The position numbers were made by a program, and so were the translations under genes. From Rhodosporidiobolus odoratus (taxonomy: Eukaryota > Basidiomycota > Microbotryomycetes > Sporidiobolales > Sporidiobolaceae), in contig JAOANU010000028.1 of the NCBI GenBank assembly GCA_034387635.1, positions 1 to 64,000 of the forward strand: 64,000 nt of DNA, in the 5' to 3' direction. The notes beneath the pieces were generated by a model. The model ran no database searches, was not told the origin of the DNA, and worked only from the letters and a program-made list of their open reading frames with translations. This document shows, one piece after another, positions 46,263 to 59,031 of the stretch (the stretch's first letter is position 1; every line of letters begins with the position of its first letter).

Positions 46263-46484
46263 TCAATATTCAATAGTTACAGTACTTCACTTTGACGGGA
46301 ATGAGAAGATGCCGTGGGGTCAAAGGTTGAGCGTGCGTTGCGAGTTGCAGCTCGGGTGTAGACTGTAGTAGAGTTCCAAGTCGTGTGCAGCCGTGAGATT
46401 CGAGCGAGCGAGCAGCACCTTGTTCCCATCTCGCCGCCGTCACCTCGTAGTGGACTAGATACAGTAGAGCAGGGGTCAGCCAGC
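46263..46484. promoter_or_regulatory. Divergent promoter, MMT-type transporter / SEC6
   Basis: Only 222 bp separate the two start codons; both promoters must lie here. Confidence 0.5.
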
Positions 46485-49400
46485 ATGGCAGCTGCTCTGT
46501 CACCCCATCAACCTACTGCGGCATCCGCCATAGCAGAGGTACCCCTCTCCCCTCCCTTTCCCCCTCCAGCTCCCCACTTGCTCACCATTCCTGCCTTGAC
46601 AGCACCTCTCAACCCCACCCACCCTCTCACGAATACCCTTGCTACGACAGCGAATACAAAAGGAGCGAACTCAACTGCAGCAGACCCTCAGTCAACGAGC
46701 AAAGGAACAGGTCGACCTCGTCAATCAAGGCCTCACAGGTCTCAAACACGCCCGCAATGCCGTCGAATCGCTCAAGGAACAGCTCAAAGAGGTCGAGCAC
46801 CACATGGCAGATCCCAGGGGGCAGATCCAAGGGTTTGGCAAACTGGTCGAGGTGCACTCACTTGCGATTTCCTCTGTCCCGCTCACTTCGCTCGGCTCTG
46901 CTGTCCGTGCCACACTCGCAAGAGAACGGCAAAGCGCTTACGACGACGACTCGCTGAGCCTGCCTCCTTGTTGTACAAAACAGGTCTCCATTATCCACCG
47001 CCGACTGACCCAAACCCTCGAGATGGTCAACTCGCTCCGGTCCATGTACTCTCGCCTGTCCCACCTCAGCGACCTCCTCGCCACCGACCGATCCGACCCT
47101 CTCGGTCCCTCTCCCAACCTCCTGCTCATCCATTACCACCTGACCGAACTTGAAACCTTTCGAAACGAAACCCTCGCTCAAGCCAAGAAGCATGGCTCAA
47201 ACTCTGTCGTCTCGTCGCCGAATCCCGACGCCCCGCCAGGTTCTTCGACTGCTGTCGGCAGTGCGAGTACCAAGGAAACGCTCGAACGCTACTTTGAGCG
47301 ACTCGGCGAAACGATTGAAGCCTTCGAAGCCCACTACTTCCGCCTCGCTCGGGAACTCCTCTCGTTGGCTCGCGCCGGCAACGCCGCCATCGCGGTCAAG
47401 CTCTGTAAGATTGCCGAGGTGGAAGGCGCGCGGGATCAGAAAGCGGTTGCGATTCGGATGATGAAGAAGAGTGGAAACTTGGATGTCGCGTCTAGGTTTA
47501 GGAGTCTGCAGGCGGATGCGAGGACCATCAAGCATTACAGGAGCAAGGTGCTCGATGCGATACGAGAAGGTTGTAGTATGTCGGTCGAGGCGAGCTTCAA
47601 GAGGGCGGACGAGAACGGCGTGCAGTGGATCGAGGAGTTGGAGTGGGTTTATGACGATGTCGTCACGGTTAGGGAAGTGCTGGTGGACAAATTCCCGGAA
47701 GATTGGAATGTGCGTGATCCTGCCAGCTCGCTTCCAAAGGCGCTCTGGAGGTACTGACGCTCGTTCCGTCACTGTGTCTCGTGCAGATTGAGCAGGTCTA
47801 GTACGTCTCCCTTCTTGCCCTCGTGGCTCGGTTCCTCCTTCTCTCCTTCGTCTCTGCCTCCTACCCTGTCTTTGCCCTACTCAGCTTCCACTCGCTTCTG
47901 TTCGCGCAATGTACCCGCTGACCCATCTCAGCACTTGCCAAACTGCAGCATCAAAGGCTACCACAAAGCGCTCTACGACTTCCTCACAACCTATGTCAAA
48001 TCCGGCCCCGACGCCGCCACCCTGCTTCGCCTCTCACAATTTACGAAAGAATACCGGTCGACCATGGTCAAAGAGCTCGATGTTGACCCTTCCTGGCTCG
48101 AGCCGCCTCTCCTCGACGGAAACGAAGCCCACCTCATCGACGACTACTTCTCGCTCGTGTCCAAAAAGATGGACGAGTGGACGGCCAACCTTATGAAGAC
48201 CGAAGTCGACGATTTCGTCAAGCGCGCGAATCAGCCCGAAGAGGATGCAGACGGGTACTACTCGATGCAGGGGGCCGTCATCCTCTTCCAGATGCTCAAT
48301 CAGCAAGTCGACCTCGCTCTCGATTCGAACCAGGCGGCTGTCCTCGCTCGCGTTGTGGACGAGTCGAATCGGGTCATGCGCGCCGTTCAGCAGCAATGGC
48401 TCAAGCTGCTCGATCAGGAGTACCGTAAGCAGATCACGGCGCAGGACAAGGGCAACTACGACGACATCGTCGGTGGTCTGGCAGAGTACACGATGGCGCT
48501 CGCCAACGACCAAATCAAGTGCGCCGACTTTACCGAAGCCTTGAACGTACGCCTCGAACCGCTCGTCAGCAACAAGTACAAAGGACCCATCTCGGACAAG
48601 CTCAACGACGCCATGGATGGCTTCCTCGACGTTGCCAAGCGGTGCGTGCAAGTCCTCATCGACCTCGTCTTCCACGACCTTCGACCGGCAACCAAGGCCC
48701 TCTTGCAACCCGGCGGAATCTGGTACACGGCCTTACCGGCGGGCAAGCGGAGCGGCGACGACCCTCAAGGACCGATGGAGCAAATCATCCTCACCCTCAA
48801 AGACTACATGGTGGAAGACTACCAAGCGCACCTCAATCCCAACCTCTTCGACCTCTTGATCGAAGACATTCTCGACACCTTCTTGATCACCTACCTTGTG
48901 GCGGTCAAGAAGGCGGGCAAGTTGAAGATGCCTCAGGCGGTGGAGAGGGTCAGGGCCGACGTGGATATGGGATTCGACTTCTTCCTGCAGTACAAACCCA
49001 AGAAGGAGTTGGAGGGGTACTTTGATGTGTTGGAGAGTGTGTTGACGTTGATCAGTGCGAGCAAGATGATGGTGTTCCTCGATGTGCGTTCTCTTTTTTT
49101 TTTTCGCTGTTGCATCCTCCTTCACATCCTGGGCAACGACATGCCCCGAATCCCGCCTGGTCCCGTGCTGACGACCATCATCCCTCCCGACGCTGCTCAT
49201 CCCCTTCAACCTGCTTCCGATTATGCACTTTCCGCATCTCGCTCCTCCCAATCTACTCCTTCCGGTCACTACTTCCCGATACCTTCCTTCCCTTCCTCAC
49301 CTCCACCCTCTCATCTCTCTCGCCGCCAACTCTACCACCGACACAGTACTGGCCCTTCCGCAAAAAGTACGGCCCCAACCTCGTCTTCACCGAAGCGGTC

Positions 49401-49532
49401 ATGAAGGCGCGCGACGACCTCGACCGATCCGCCGTCAACGACATTATGGATTCGGTCAAACGCAAGGTTTCGTCTGAAGTGGTCGAGGGACCGGAACAGC
49501 CGAGTATCTTTGAGAGGATGCCGGCTAAGTAG
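46485..49532 (+). CDS. SEC6: Exocyst complex subunit Sec6
   Basis: Sec6 (EXOC3) is part of the octameric exocyst that tethers secretory vesicles to the plasma membrane at growth sites. Exon 1 (MAAALSPHQPTAASAIAE) joins HLSTPPTLSRIPLLRQRIQK, giving the family N-terminal coiled helix, continued by KEQVDLVNQGLTGLKHARNA. The remaining exons hold the long helical rods: RLTQTLEMVNSLRSMYSRL, ERYFERLGETIEAFEAHYF, IKGYHKALYDFLTTYVKSG, TEVDDFVKRANQPEEDADGY, KRCVQVLIDLVFHDLRPATK and DFFLQYKPKKELEGYFDVLE. The last exon begins YWPFRKKYGPNLVF and ends IFERMPAK. About five introns interrupt the gene; the total is near 760 residues, normal for Sec6. Confidence 0.92.
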
Positions 49533-49970
49533 GGAATGTGAGGGAGGGCCCGGGGAATGGATCGTTTCATGTGCTTTTTCTTTCTTCTTTCTCTCGCACA
49601 CATTGTGGTTGTCGTTCTCGTCGTTGATTGTGCTGTTGTAACATCGCTAGTCGTCGTCTTTCTTTCCATCCTTCTGCGCTCTGGACGTGAGCGGCGCGGG
49701 GCAGACGTTCTGGCCTTTCCTCTTCCGTGCACTTCTCCTCTCCCCGATTTGCTCTTCCCTTCATTCCCGGCCGTGTGTACAGCAGCGCTACCTCTGCCGC
49801 TTCAGGCTGCATTCGAGCGTCCTGCTCAGCTGTGTATTCTTTCTCTCTGGGCCCCACACGATGCAAAATCGACACTCTTGACCGACCCCCTCCTTCATGA
49901 CTTTGGGTCATTCAATCCCTCGTCGTCCTCTTTCGTAACCTTCGCCGTACTACACAAGGGATACTACATC
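49533..49970. other. Intergenic between tandem genes
   Basis: 438 bp with the SEC6 3' end and the promoter of the small ABM protein. T-rich tracts occur at about 49560-49630. No gene seen. Confidence 0.45.
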
Positions 49971-50606
49971 ATGGTCTACACCCTCAGTGCGCACTATCTC
50001 GCTCTCTCTCGGACTGCGACGTCGCTGATTGATGGTCACCTCGTTCTCCCCTGACCGACGCATCCGCCTTACGCTCCTCTCGACTATCCCTGGCCTGCAC
50101 GACCCTCGCATACCGTTTCAAAACGTGCAGTCTGCCACGTCACCACCAAGCCGGAACATGTCCAAGACATGAAGAACGAGTTGAAGAAGGCCTCCGAGAT
50201 TTACTCAAAGGACAAGGGGACCGTCGGGTGGCATGTCATGCAGGATGAGAAGGACGAGACCAAGTTTGGGATTGTTGAGAGGTTTGAGGAGGAGAGTAGT
50301 CAGGAAGGTATGTGGACTTTTTTTTCTTCTCAGTTTTTATCCTGACCTTGCGATCTGTCTCGACGGAGTCTACCCGTCCAGGGCTTGCTTACCTGCTTGA
50401 TGCTGACTACCACATCTGATTGCCTGCAGTCCACCTCAGCAACCCGTACTGGAAGGTACACCTCAGTCCCTTTTTCCTCCTTGTGGTTCCCGATCCATAT
50501 CGTCCCTCTGACCCTCTGGTTTCGTCCGCAGACTTTCAACCCGACGGTCGAGCCGTGGCTGCAGAAGCCTATCGAGTTGATCCGATTCAACGAGTTTGGA
50601 ATGTAA
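49971..50606 (+). CDS. Small ABM-type (dimeric alpha-beta barrel) protein
   Basis: A protein of about 100 residues with the fold of antibiotic-biosynthesis-monooxygenase (ABM) and related dimeric alpha-beta barrel proteins. Four exons join in phase: MVYTL plus ICHVTTKPEHVQDMKNELKK, TVGWHVMQDEKDETKFGIVE, VHLSNPYWK and TFNPTVEPWLQKPIELIRFN. The pattern of a beta strand, a helix, GWHVMQDE strand and RFEEES strand fits the family. Many such fungal proteins are uncharacterised; a role in detoxifying reactive quinones or simply in binding a small molecule is only a guess. There is no targeting signal. The start is supported by the five-codon first exon with a GTGCGC donor. Confidence 0.78.
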
Positions 50607-51254
50607 GCGGGGAAGGGAGACAAAGGCGAGCAAGGCGAGCAAAGGCAATCAGGTGTTTAGACCCAGCAGAGTGCTGCAACGGCAGTCAGTACATATTTCT
50701 GACCTAGCGCGTAATCACAAGTGGAGGGGGGGGGGGGGGAGGGGGCCACGTTGGCGCTGTCGCCCGCAACTGGAAAAGAACAGAAAGACTACAGGGTCTA
50801 TCGCCTGCACAACGCAGGAGCGGCGCGAGCTTCTGAGTCTCCTCGTCGATACTTTGATGTATCCTTGCACCATTTCAGGGAGCTTCCGCCCTTGATCAGG
50901 CTGTCCCGTTGTCATTCCCGCGTCATTCTACAATGGCACGAGGGCGAGAGACGGGGACGTAAAAACGCGAGGGCGGCAGTGCTACTGTGGCAACGTGAGT
51001 TGATCCTGTCGATATGGGTAACGAGCTCAGCTATAGTAGCGACGAGCAGGAGGTTAAAGTGGTGCGCACGCGTTCGGCGAGCGAAACAAATGGTTAATCC
51101 TTGATTACAGCCCTCGACTTGGCTTAACCTTACATTAAACGACATCGGTGCATCTCGCAAGTTTGAAGATACCATCTACTTTCCTCTCGACTTCCACCGC
51201 GGTGTTGAGCTGCTCTCCGACCTCTCCTTCTCCTCTTGACCGACTCCGCCTCAG
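50607..51254. other. Intergenic between tandem genes, with poly-G tract
   Basis: 648 bp upstream of the BRE4-like gene. Apart from the poly-G run it shows no exon-like sequence. Confidence 0.45.
50726..50745 (+). repeat. Poly-G tract
   Basis: Fourteen consecutive G followed by A and five more G. It may form a G-quadruplex or vary in length between strains. Confidence 0.85.
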
Positions 51255-54200
51255 ATGGCTGCAACCCGCCGCCCCCACTTTACCATCACCGACGACGAAG
51301 ACGAAGAAGAACAAGATAGCGACCAGACTCACTCAACACGCGATCGACGAGTGCCAGCCATCGTGATTGAAGATCTCGCGGGACGACCGGCGAGGAGGGT
51401 AGATTTAGGAGAGGAAGAACGCCATGTCGGGTTCGTCGACCGTCAAGACGCGACGAGTCGAGCTGGGAGGGAGGGGAGAACTGGCGGCGGAAGGGATAGG
51501 CGGGAAATGCAGGAAAAGGTAGAAACGGGAAAATCCACGTTCGCTTTTCCTGCCAAGGATGAGAAGCACACGGAGGATCGGGGTGACGAGGCAGAATACA
51601 CAGATAGCGGGAGAGGAAATGGCATTGCAAAGGAGGGCCACGAGGTTACCTACCCGCCCTCGTCTCCGCGAAATGGAGGGAAAGGCTTCGATGCAGACAG
51701 GTTCAAGGAGGAGGACCAGGACACACCCAAGACGCTCAAAGACCGCTTACCGCCGTTGCCATCTTGGATGGAATGGATCCCTCCGCATCTCAATTGGAAA
51801 GGGCTGCGGCCGGTCATCAGGGCGAGCGTGGCAGCGTGGTGTGGGCTGTTGCTGAGTGAGTAAAGATTCTCTACTACCGGCTTTGCCTCGTCAATTATCA
51901 AGGCACTCCCGTTACGTTTGTACTGATGTGCGGCATGTTCTTTGCAGTGCTTTGCGGGCCGAGTCAGCGGATGCTGGGCCAGGCTTCCTTCCTCGTTCTC
52001 GTCGGTGCGTACTCCGCCTGCTGCACTCTGAACCTCTCGCTGACGCTGACGCTTGCATACTGCAGTGGCTACCATCTGTCCCGCCTCCCTACCCATCGCC
52101 AGTATGCTCGAGCAAAGCTTCTTCCAGTTCCTCCTCGTTTCTTGCAGCTGGGCATGGGGCTCTATGGCGCGTGAGATGCGTCCCCTCCTCTTTGCTCAAT
52201 GCCGTGACTGACCTCACCTCGCCAATCTCGCCTCGCAGTCGCTATCGCCCATGCCGCTCGGCACCGGTACAAGTGGACACAGGCGGAATTCGCCACGAAT
52301 GCCGCAGCTCGCCTCGCCTCGCCCGGCATGACCGCTGCCGAAGTTTCAGCGGCCGTACGACTCAGCATCTTCCACGGTGACTACCTCGAAGCCTCGTCCA
52401 GCGTCGTTTGCGGCGTTTTCCTCGGCGCCGGTGCCGGATTCTTGCTGTGGCTGCGAGGTTACCTAGGTCCGGGACCCGCGCTCTTCGGTGTCATTTTTGC
52501 CATGATTCTGCAAGTCATCATGCTTACGACAGGCGTACTGTTTCCTTATCCGTACTATTCTATCGGGGTGCGTCCTTTCTCCACCTGCCCTCGAGCGGCG
52601 ATGCTGACGCTCTTCCCTTCTGACAGCTCATCTTCTTTATCCCGTTCTGCTGCCAGCAAGCTATCAACGTGCGCGTCCCTCCGATCTTTAATTGCTCTGA
52701 GGCTGACATGCGAATTGCGTGCAGATCGCCTGCACCTTCCTCATCCTGCCCGAGACTCTCGCCCACCAGTTCTCCGACCGCCTCATCGCTACCCTCCAGC
52801 CCATGCAAAAGGTCATCCAAGACCAGAAGGACATGCTCAAAGCCAATCCAAGAACGGAAGATTGGCTCAAGTTCAAGAGCCTAAGAACGGGCACGAATGC
52901 GGCGATTGGCGGCATCGCTTTGCTGGGACTGTCTGAGACGAACCTGACGCGGGAGGTTAGCTATGCGCGAGTCAGTGGGCGAGATTTGGCGACTATCTTG
53001 CAGAAGATGCGGATCCTGACGCAGCGAACGAGTGCGTCTCTCAACCTCGCACGTGTATGGAATATACATCTCACCCGTCACCTCGCAGCCGGTTTCCCAC
53101 AATTCTACGAAGTCATCGAGAAGCACTTGCATCGCGAGGAGTCGGATGCTAAGGGCGGTCCCGTCGCCGACGACCTCATCGTTCACTTGGGGCGGTCTCG
53201 AGCCAATTCTGTCACCCATTCGCCAAGTTCGTCGCGAGGCGCTTCTCCTACACGAGAGCGACGCGAATCGGACGGGAGCGCTACTGTCGCTGATCCCGAC
53301 GCGCTGAACAAGGCGCTTGCTCGCGTTCAGCATTTGAGCGAGCCCCGCGGTCACCATTCTTCCTCAAATAGCGTCACCTTCTCTCCCTCTCCTTTCGCAT
53401 CCTCGCCCTTGTCTCCGACACCTCAACCAGGATCAGTCTCGCGGAGACCCTCTGACTCCCTCCTGCGGCGGAATCGCCTTTCTTCCGGGTCTCTCGCCGA
53501 CTTCGAAGAGCACTCGACTCGCGACAGCGAAGGGCATCCTTCCGGTAACGGACATCATCACCACTCCTCTTCACCTTCGCACCGACGTTCTCACCGCCGC
53601 TCGCGGTCACGAAACCGCCACGGCAAAAGCTCGTCGAGCCATATCTCCATTCCGTCTCTGCTTCACGATGTCCTCCACCCTGTCCTCGACATCAAGCCTG
53701 TAGGAGTTATCGAGAGTACAGCGTGTGCGTCTTTCGCTGGTGCTAATCCCTTTGCCCACTCATCTTGGTGATCCTATCCGTTAGATATGGACCTCGAAGA
53801 TTACCTACACAACGCCCGCGACGAGGAGCACCTCGAACAGATTGTGCAGTTGCTCTCCAGCTCTAGCGACGAGCTGATCAACACCCTTGATTCTTCCGTC
53901 GGCCATCTCATCTCTACCATTCGTCGCTTCAAGTCTGCCGGCAGTACCTGGGCCTCTATCTTCCGCTACGACGACAAGGCCGTCGAAGACATCATTTCCA
54001 AGTCTCGCGCTCAGCTGAGCGAGCTGAAGAGTGCTCATGAGGCTTATCGAGATGCGAAGCGGTTGGAGGTTATCAAACCATTCAGCAAGCTGTTCGATCC
54101 GTACGGAGCCGAGGCTCGAGGAGAGTACGGTGGAGAGGACGAGGAGGCTGCGGGACCTTCGCATCGTGGACTCTTTTGGGCTTTCGCTTATCAGGTACGT

Positions 54201-56723
54201 TTTCCTGTTATCTTTCTGCCGCTGCGGCAGGATTGTATCCATTCAGTACCGCAGGCTGATGAATTCTCTTTGTGTAGCACTCATTGCTGAGCTGGAGTGA
54301 AGCCCTTATCGATCTCTTCGAGACTATGGTCAAGATAGAGGAAAAGCGCAGGCGACCAAGGTGAGTAGCTGCGAAAGTTCCGCCCGATCTGGCCTCTTCC
54401 CCTGTTCTGCTTTGTCTGTCGACCCTTCACATGACACTATCGCTGACTAGCCCTTCGCTAAAGATTCTGGTTCCCAGATTGGCGCAAGGCTCGCTTCGCT
54501 CGTACCGGAGCTCAGGAGCAGGATTACGGCGAAGAGGTACGAAATAGCCTCCTCCTCCTTCTCTCTCCTCGGAATGCGTCTCCCGTGCTGAATTCCATGT
54601 CTTCCTCAGGACCCCGACGCGCTTCGCGACCTCAACATGCAAGCTTTCTCCGCCCCTCGCAATCCCGACTACACGCCGCCACAGACCCTCTTCCAGGTCT
54701 TGGGTATCAAGCTTCACCAGGTTGCTGACCGCTTGACGCGTCGAGATGCTCTGTTTGGTCTGAAGGCGGGAATCCTCATCGGTAAGTCGGAGCTGAGAAG
54801 GTTGACTAATTCAGAGCTGTACTGATTCCGCTTTCCCTCGCAGGCTTATGCAGCATGCCGGCGTACTTCCCGTCGACGGTACGTGCCTTTCTCACTCAAC
54901 GAATGCGCCTAGACTGACTGTCTTCTGAACTTGTACAGGCTTTCTTCTTCTATCGGGAGCGCGGTATATGGGTAAGCGCGTTTGTCGAGATTCTCGCTAC
55001 TGGCACTCGTGGTCTGACGCTTTTGCCGCCTCAATTCCTACAGGTTCTCATCATGATCTGCTTGACCACCAACCAGTACGTCGGCGACGTACTCTTCGGT
55101 TTCCTCGTCCGTGTCTTCGGTACCATCGCCGGCGCCGCTATCGGTCTTCTCGTGTGGAGCATTGCAGCCCAAACCGGCAGGGGCAACCCCTTTGCCCTTG
55201 CTGCCACGACCGCCGTCGCCTATCCCCTCATCTTCTTCTGGCGCGTGCACTTCATGCCGCCCATGACTGCTATTCTACCCGCTGTCACCGCGCAGCTCGT
55301 CATAGGCTATAGGTATGGCCTCCAAGATCCGACTCCTGCTCTCACCCATAACTGACCTTTGCTCACCGCAGCTGGCAAGACGCGCATTATCCCGCCCTAT
55401 CGACGGTCGGTTACGGCTGGGATGTTGCTTGGAGGCGGTTCGGTAAGCATGTTCATCAGTCGCGGCCTATCGTCGAGAAGCTCAGACATTGCTTCCAACA
55501 GTCTGCGTCATGATCGGTATCTCCATCGCCTTTGTAGGTGCCTTCTTACCACCAGCAACAAGGCAAAAGGTGCGCTTCTTTCAGGTTCTTCTTATGATGA
55601 CGAGCTAACTCCATTTGCCAGGTCACCATTCGTCGCACCTACGCCAAGGTCATTGGCAGGATGGGCGGTCTCATTGCCCAGATCCTTTCATTCGCGAACA
55701 CGAAAAAAGGACCAGTCAAACCCCCCAAGGTTATCATCAACAACCTGACTGCCCTGCGACAAAGAGTCAATCGGACAGTGCAAGCAAAGGCGATGGCTCG
55801 GTTCGAGCTATCTCTGCAGGGCGAATGGCCGTCCGATCTATGTAAGCTCGATATTTCCTTCTCCGTGCGGAAAGGCGGCTTACATTCGATGCATCTGCAG
55901 ACGCTTCGCTACAATCGCTCCAGATGTGCGCAGTTCAGATCTTCCTGTCTCTCCCTTCGTATTCTAACGTGTCTGCTTCGCAGGGAGATGCTCGATCAGC
56001 TCGGTCAGCTCGCCGGTGTGATCTCAAAGCTGGACGAGAAATGGACCAAAGCCCTTCTTCACCGAACCCAGCTTTCCAACCCTCGCTTTCTCCAAGAGCT
56101 GCTAGCGACCGTGCAGCTCATCTCTTCCGCACTCGGTACGCTGTGCTGACCCAGCTGAGTCCCCAATTTCGCCCACGCTGACCTGTCCTGTCTTGCGTCC
56201 CAGATTACGCCACCCCTCTCCCCTACGTTTACAACCCGCTGCTCGAGCGCTTCCTGAAGTCGCCTGAAGCCATCGCCACCGGTCACAACTACGGATACGA
56301 CGTCACGCTGGACCAGGAAATCGAAGGTATTCCTCTGCACGTCAACCTCGAAACCATCTGCTCGCTAGAGTATCTGCGCTTCTCAAGCGGCGTATCCCAA
56401 TGCTACGCGGTCATCAACCGTCTCGACCGATTGATGGTGCGTTGCGACCTTTACTTCTCGACCCTGTTGCCCTTCTGTCATTGCCAACCTCATTATTCAG
56501 CAGGCTCTTCCCAATGCTGACATTGACGTCTTGTCCGCAGTTTGTCGCCAAATCCCTCGTCGGCGAGCAATTCCTCGTATACGGTCTCGACACGCACAGC
56601 GGGTCAGACTTCTCTTCAGGCAGAACTCGCTACCGCTGTCTGCCGAACGACGGCCTCGACGAACACCTCCACGGCAGTCTGTCCCGACGGACTAGCTTTG
56701 AGAGAAGTGATAGCATAGTATAG
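51255..56723 (+). CDS. BRE4/FUSC-like multi-pass membrane protein (DUF2421)
   Basis: A large protein of roughly 1,150 residues related to yeast Bre4 (brefeldin A sensitivity) and the aromatic-acid exporter/FUSC superfamily. About fifteen exons join in phase. The N-terminal 190 residues are acidic and disordered. The first membrane block follows: GLRPVIRASVAAWCGLLL, LGQASFLVLV, SVVCGVFLGAGAGFLLWL and PALFGVIFAMILQVIMLTTG. A long cytosolic region with a Ser/His/Arg-rich part (HRRSHRRSRSRNRHGKSSSS) separates it from the second block: DALFGLKAGILIGLCSMP, GFLVRVFGTIAGAAIGLLVW, AYPLIFFWRVHFMPPMTAIL and CVMIGISIAFVGAFLPP. The C-terminal DUF2421 domain is helical (LLERFLKSPEAIATGHNYGY). Function and transported compound are not established; membrane trafficking or efflux are both proposed for relatives. 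Confidence 0.86.
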
Positions 56724-56934
56724 TATACCATATTGCGAGGAGAGGAGAGGAACTGTTACTTAGCTTGTTGTCATTTTCTTCGTATCTCGCATCCGGAATA
56801 ACTGCTGCAGACTCGCAATGTGACTCGCATATTGGCTCTCCCTCACCAAATGAGTCCACGACGGAGAGAAGTGGCCAGAACCATGATCCGATGATACACC
56901 CTACGATACGCGTATTCCCTTCAGGTCCCTCGCG
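56724..56934. other. Short convergent 3' intergenic region
   Basis: 211 bp between two converging stops; nothing else seen. Confidence 0.4.
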
Positions 56935-58776
56935 CTACCGCCTGCGTTTCCGTCTCCGGAATTTCTCATCCTCCGTACTTTCATCAGCGCTGTCTCCCGA
57001 GGTGCCCGTGTCGCTCGTCTCGCTTGAACTCGTGTCCGTGTCGTTCTTGCCACGCCGGCTGCCGTGCTTCTTACGAAGCGGTTTTGACGCTGAATCATCT
57101 TGCGCAGAAACAGTCAGCCGTTGCCCCCTACGACCACCGCGTGACGCACAGAAACTCTGTGGTCTAGGAGAAAAGGGCAGGGTGAAAGGAAGGGGGCCTT
57201 ACCGTCGTCGTCGTCGTCTTTCAAGGCATCTATCAACGGGTCGGTCTTCTTGCCCGTCGCTGGTCTCCGCTTACAGCAGAGGGAGCCGACGAGGAGACTG
57301 GCTAGGATGATGACAATGGCCATGGCGATGCTGTGCAGGCGACGGGTATTGATTAGCAAACTTGGCAGAGTTGCAGAGGGACGTGAGAAGCGGGAGAAGG
57401 TAAAGCCCGCAGAGGTTTGCTGCGGGGGTTGCGGGAGCGCCTGCCGGACGAGTCTTACGGAGGAAGTAACGTACAGGACGAAAGTAAATGTCTGTTTATC
57501 CAGTCCACCTATATTGGTTCCGCTATTGCCGGCTGCGGCTGTCGCTGCAGGCTTGACCGTGGTGGCTACTCCGTCGGGAAAGGTATACTCGGGGCAGCAT
57601 GCAGTCCACGATAGAGACTCCCATGTGTTCTGAGACTCGTTGACGGTGTAGTGTAGTCCTAGGCAGGAGGAAAAGATGGGGTTAGATGAAAGCGAAGGAA
57701 AAGAGCTGAAGAAGGAAAGGTCACCCGTAAAGTAGACCTTCTTCGGCTCGTCTGTAGGATGACGAGTTAGTTTCTTCAAGATGGAGGTCTGCTCGGACTA
57801 AGCTAACACTGACGACCACCTCTGGAAGAGGGAGAAGGGGGCTGAGGACAGAGGCTCACTCGGTGAATTGACCAGCTGAACCGTGTGCTTGTCGTAGCCA
57901 ATCCCTTGCATCGTACACGAGCCCTGATACGGCTTGTAGGTGTTCGAGCTCCCTTCTCCGCTCCACCAATCGGTATAGTTCATGACGCTCGTGTCGACGG
58001 AACAACCGAACACGCCTGCGTCCTTGCCGGTCGCGCCGTAGAGTTGAATGCTGTCGCCTGAGAGACGTGGTGTACAGGGAATGTGGTGAGCAAACAGCTG
58101 GGAAAGAAGGAGCACGTCGGGCAGAGAATAAGGGAGCTGAGAAAAGCCGACGACGCACCGGTGAACGTGAACTTCATAGTGCAACCCGCTCCTGTCGCCG
58201 TCTTGGCCGTTAGAGAATCCGTCAAGCTCTCCGTTGTCCACGAATCGTCCTTGCCTGGGCAAGAGTACCTGCGAACCGAAAGAACAGCGGGAAACCCGGA
58301 ATTGTGTCAGTAGGCCTTACCCCTCGCGCCGTCGTGCGCGCTTGTGGCACGCAAAGGCGCAGTACGCACTCTATTGCCGAATCGGTATGTAGCAGTACGA
58401 TATCGTTATCCCCCTTATACTGTTGCATCGCCGTGGTACTCGTTGCCCAAGGTTGGCTGACGGTCGCTGTCGCCAAGAAAGCGCTCGCAGCGCTGGCCGT
58501 GCTTTCACTCCTTGAGACTCCAGCCTCCACGGCTTGACATGCCCTCAACCCGGCGCAGGCTTGCGGGACTGTTTCGGCACTTGTGGTCGCGGACGAGGTG
58601 AGGGTTGGAAGGTCGGACAAGGGTGCGGGTTCATCTGTGACGGTAGATGGTGCGTCTTCTGCTCGCACGAGCGGTGATAGGGCGAGTAGGAAGAGGGCGG
58701 AGATTCGGGAAAGGCGGTGAGGAGAGAAGGAAGAGGAATAAGGTCGTCGACGTCCTGTTGGTAAAGCGGGCACCAT
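56935..58776 (-). CDS. Type I membrane protein with lectin-like ectodomain
   Basis: I do not recognise a named gene. Five or more exons join in phase. The N-terminus has a signal peptide (ISALFLLALSPLVRA). A Ser/Thr-rich stalk follows, then a beta-sandwich-like ectodomain: YSCPGKDDSWTTESLTDSLT, CTMKFTFTGDSIQLYGATGK, DTSVMNYTDWWSGEG and HTVQLVNS. This resembles the galactose-binding-like fold found in many basidiomycete surface proteins. Next comes a second Cys-bearing segment (WESLSWTACCPEYTFPDGV), one transmembrane helix (AMAIVIILASLLVGSLCCKR), and a cytosolic tail of about 75 residues rich in Ser, Thr and Asp that ends RRRKRRR. A role as a wall-facing sensor is inference from this layout. 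It lies head to tail with a second protein of the same layout. Confidence 0.77.
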
Positions 58777-59031
58777 AAGGGCGGGCGTTCAGCACTAGCA
58801 GCAGTGACGGTCAAGCGGCTCTCCCCTCAGAAGAGCAGCGAGTGCAGAAGGAAAGCGTCCTCCGCGGACCGGCCGGATACTCGAAGCCTACGAAGGCGGG
58901 AGGAAGGCGATGCCACATCGTTGGCAATGAAGGCAGCTGCAGCGCGACGTAGGACAGCAGAAGCAAAGAAGAGCGCAGCACGCGTGACGGAAAGTACTTG
59001 ATAGGCCAGAAGCGTTGTATGTCCAACGTTT

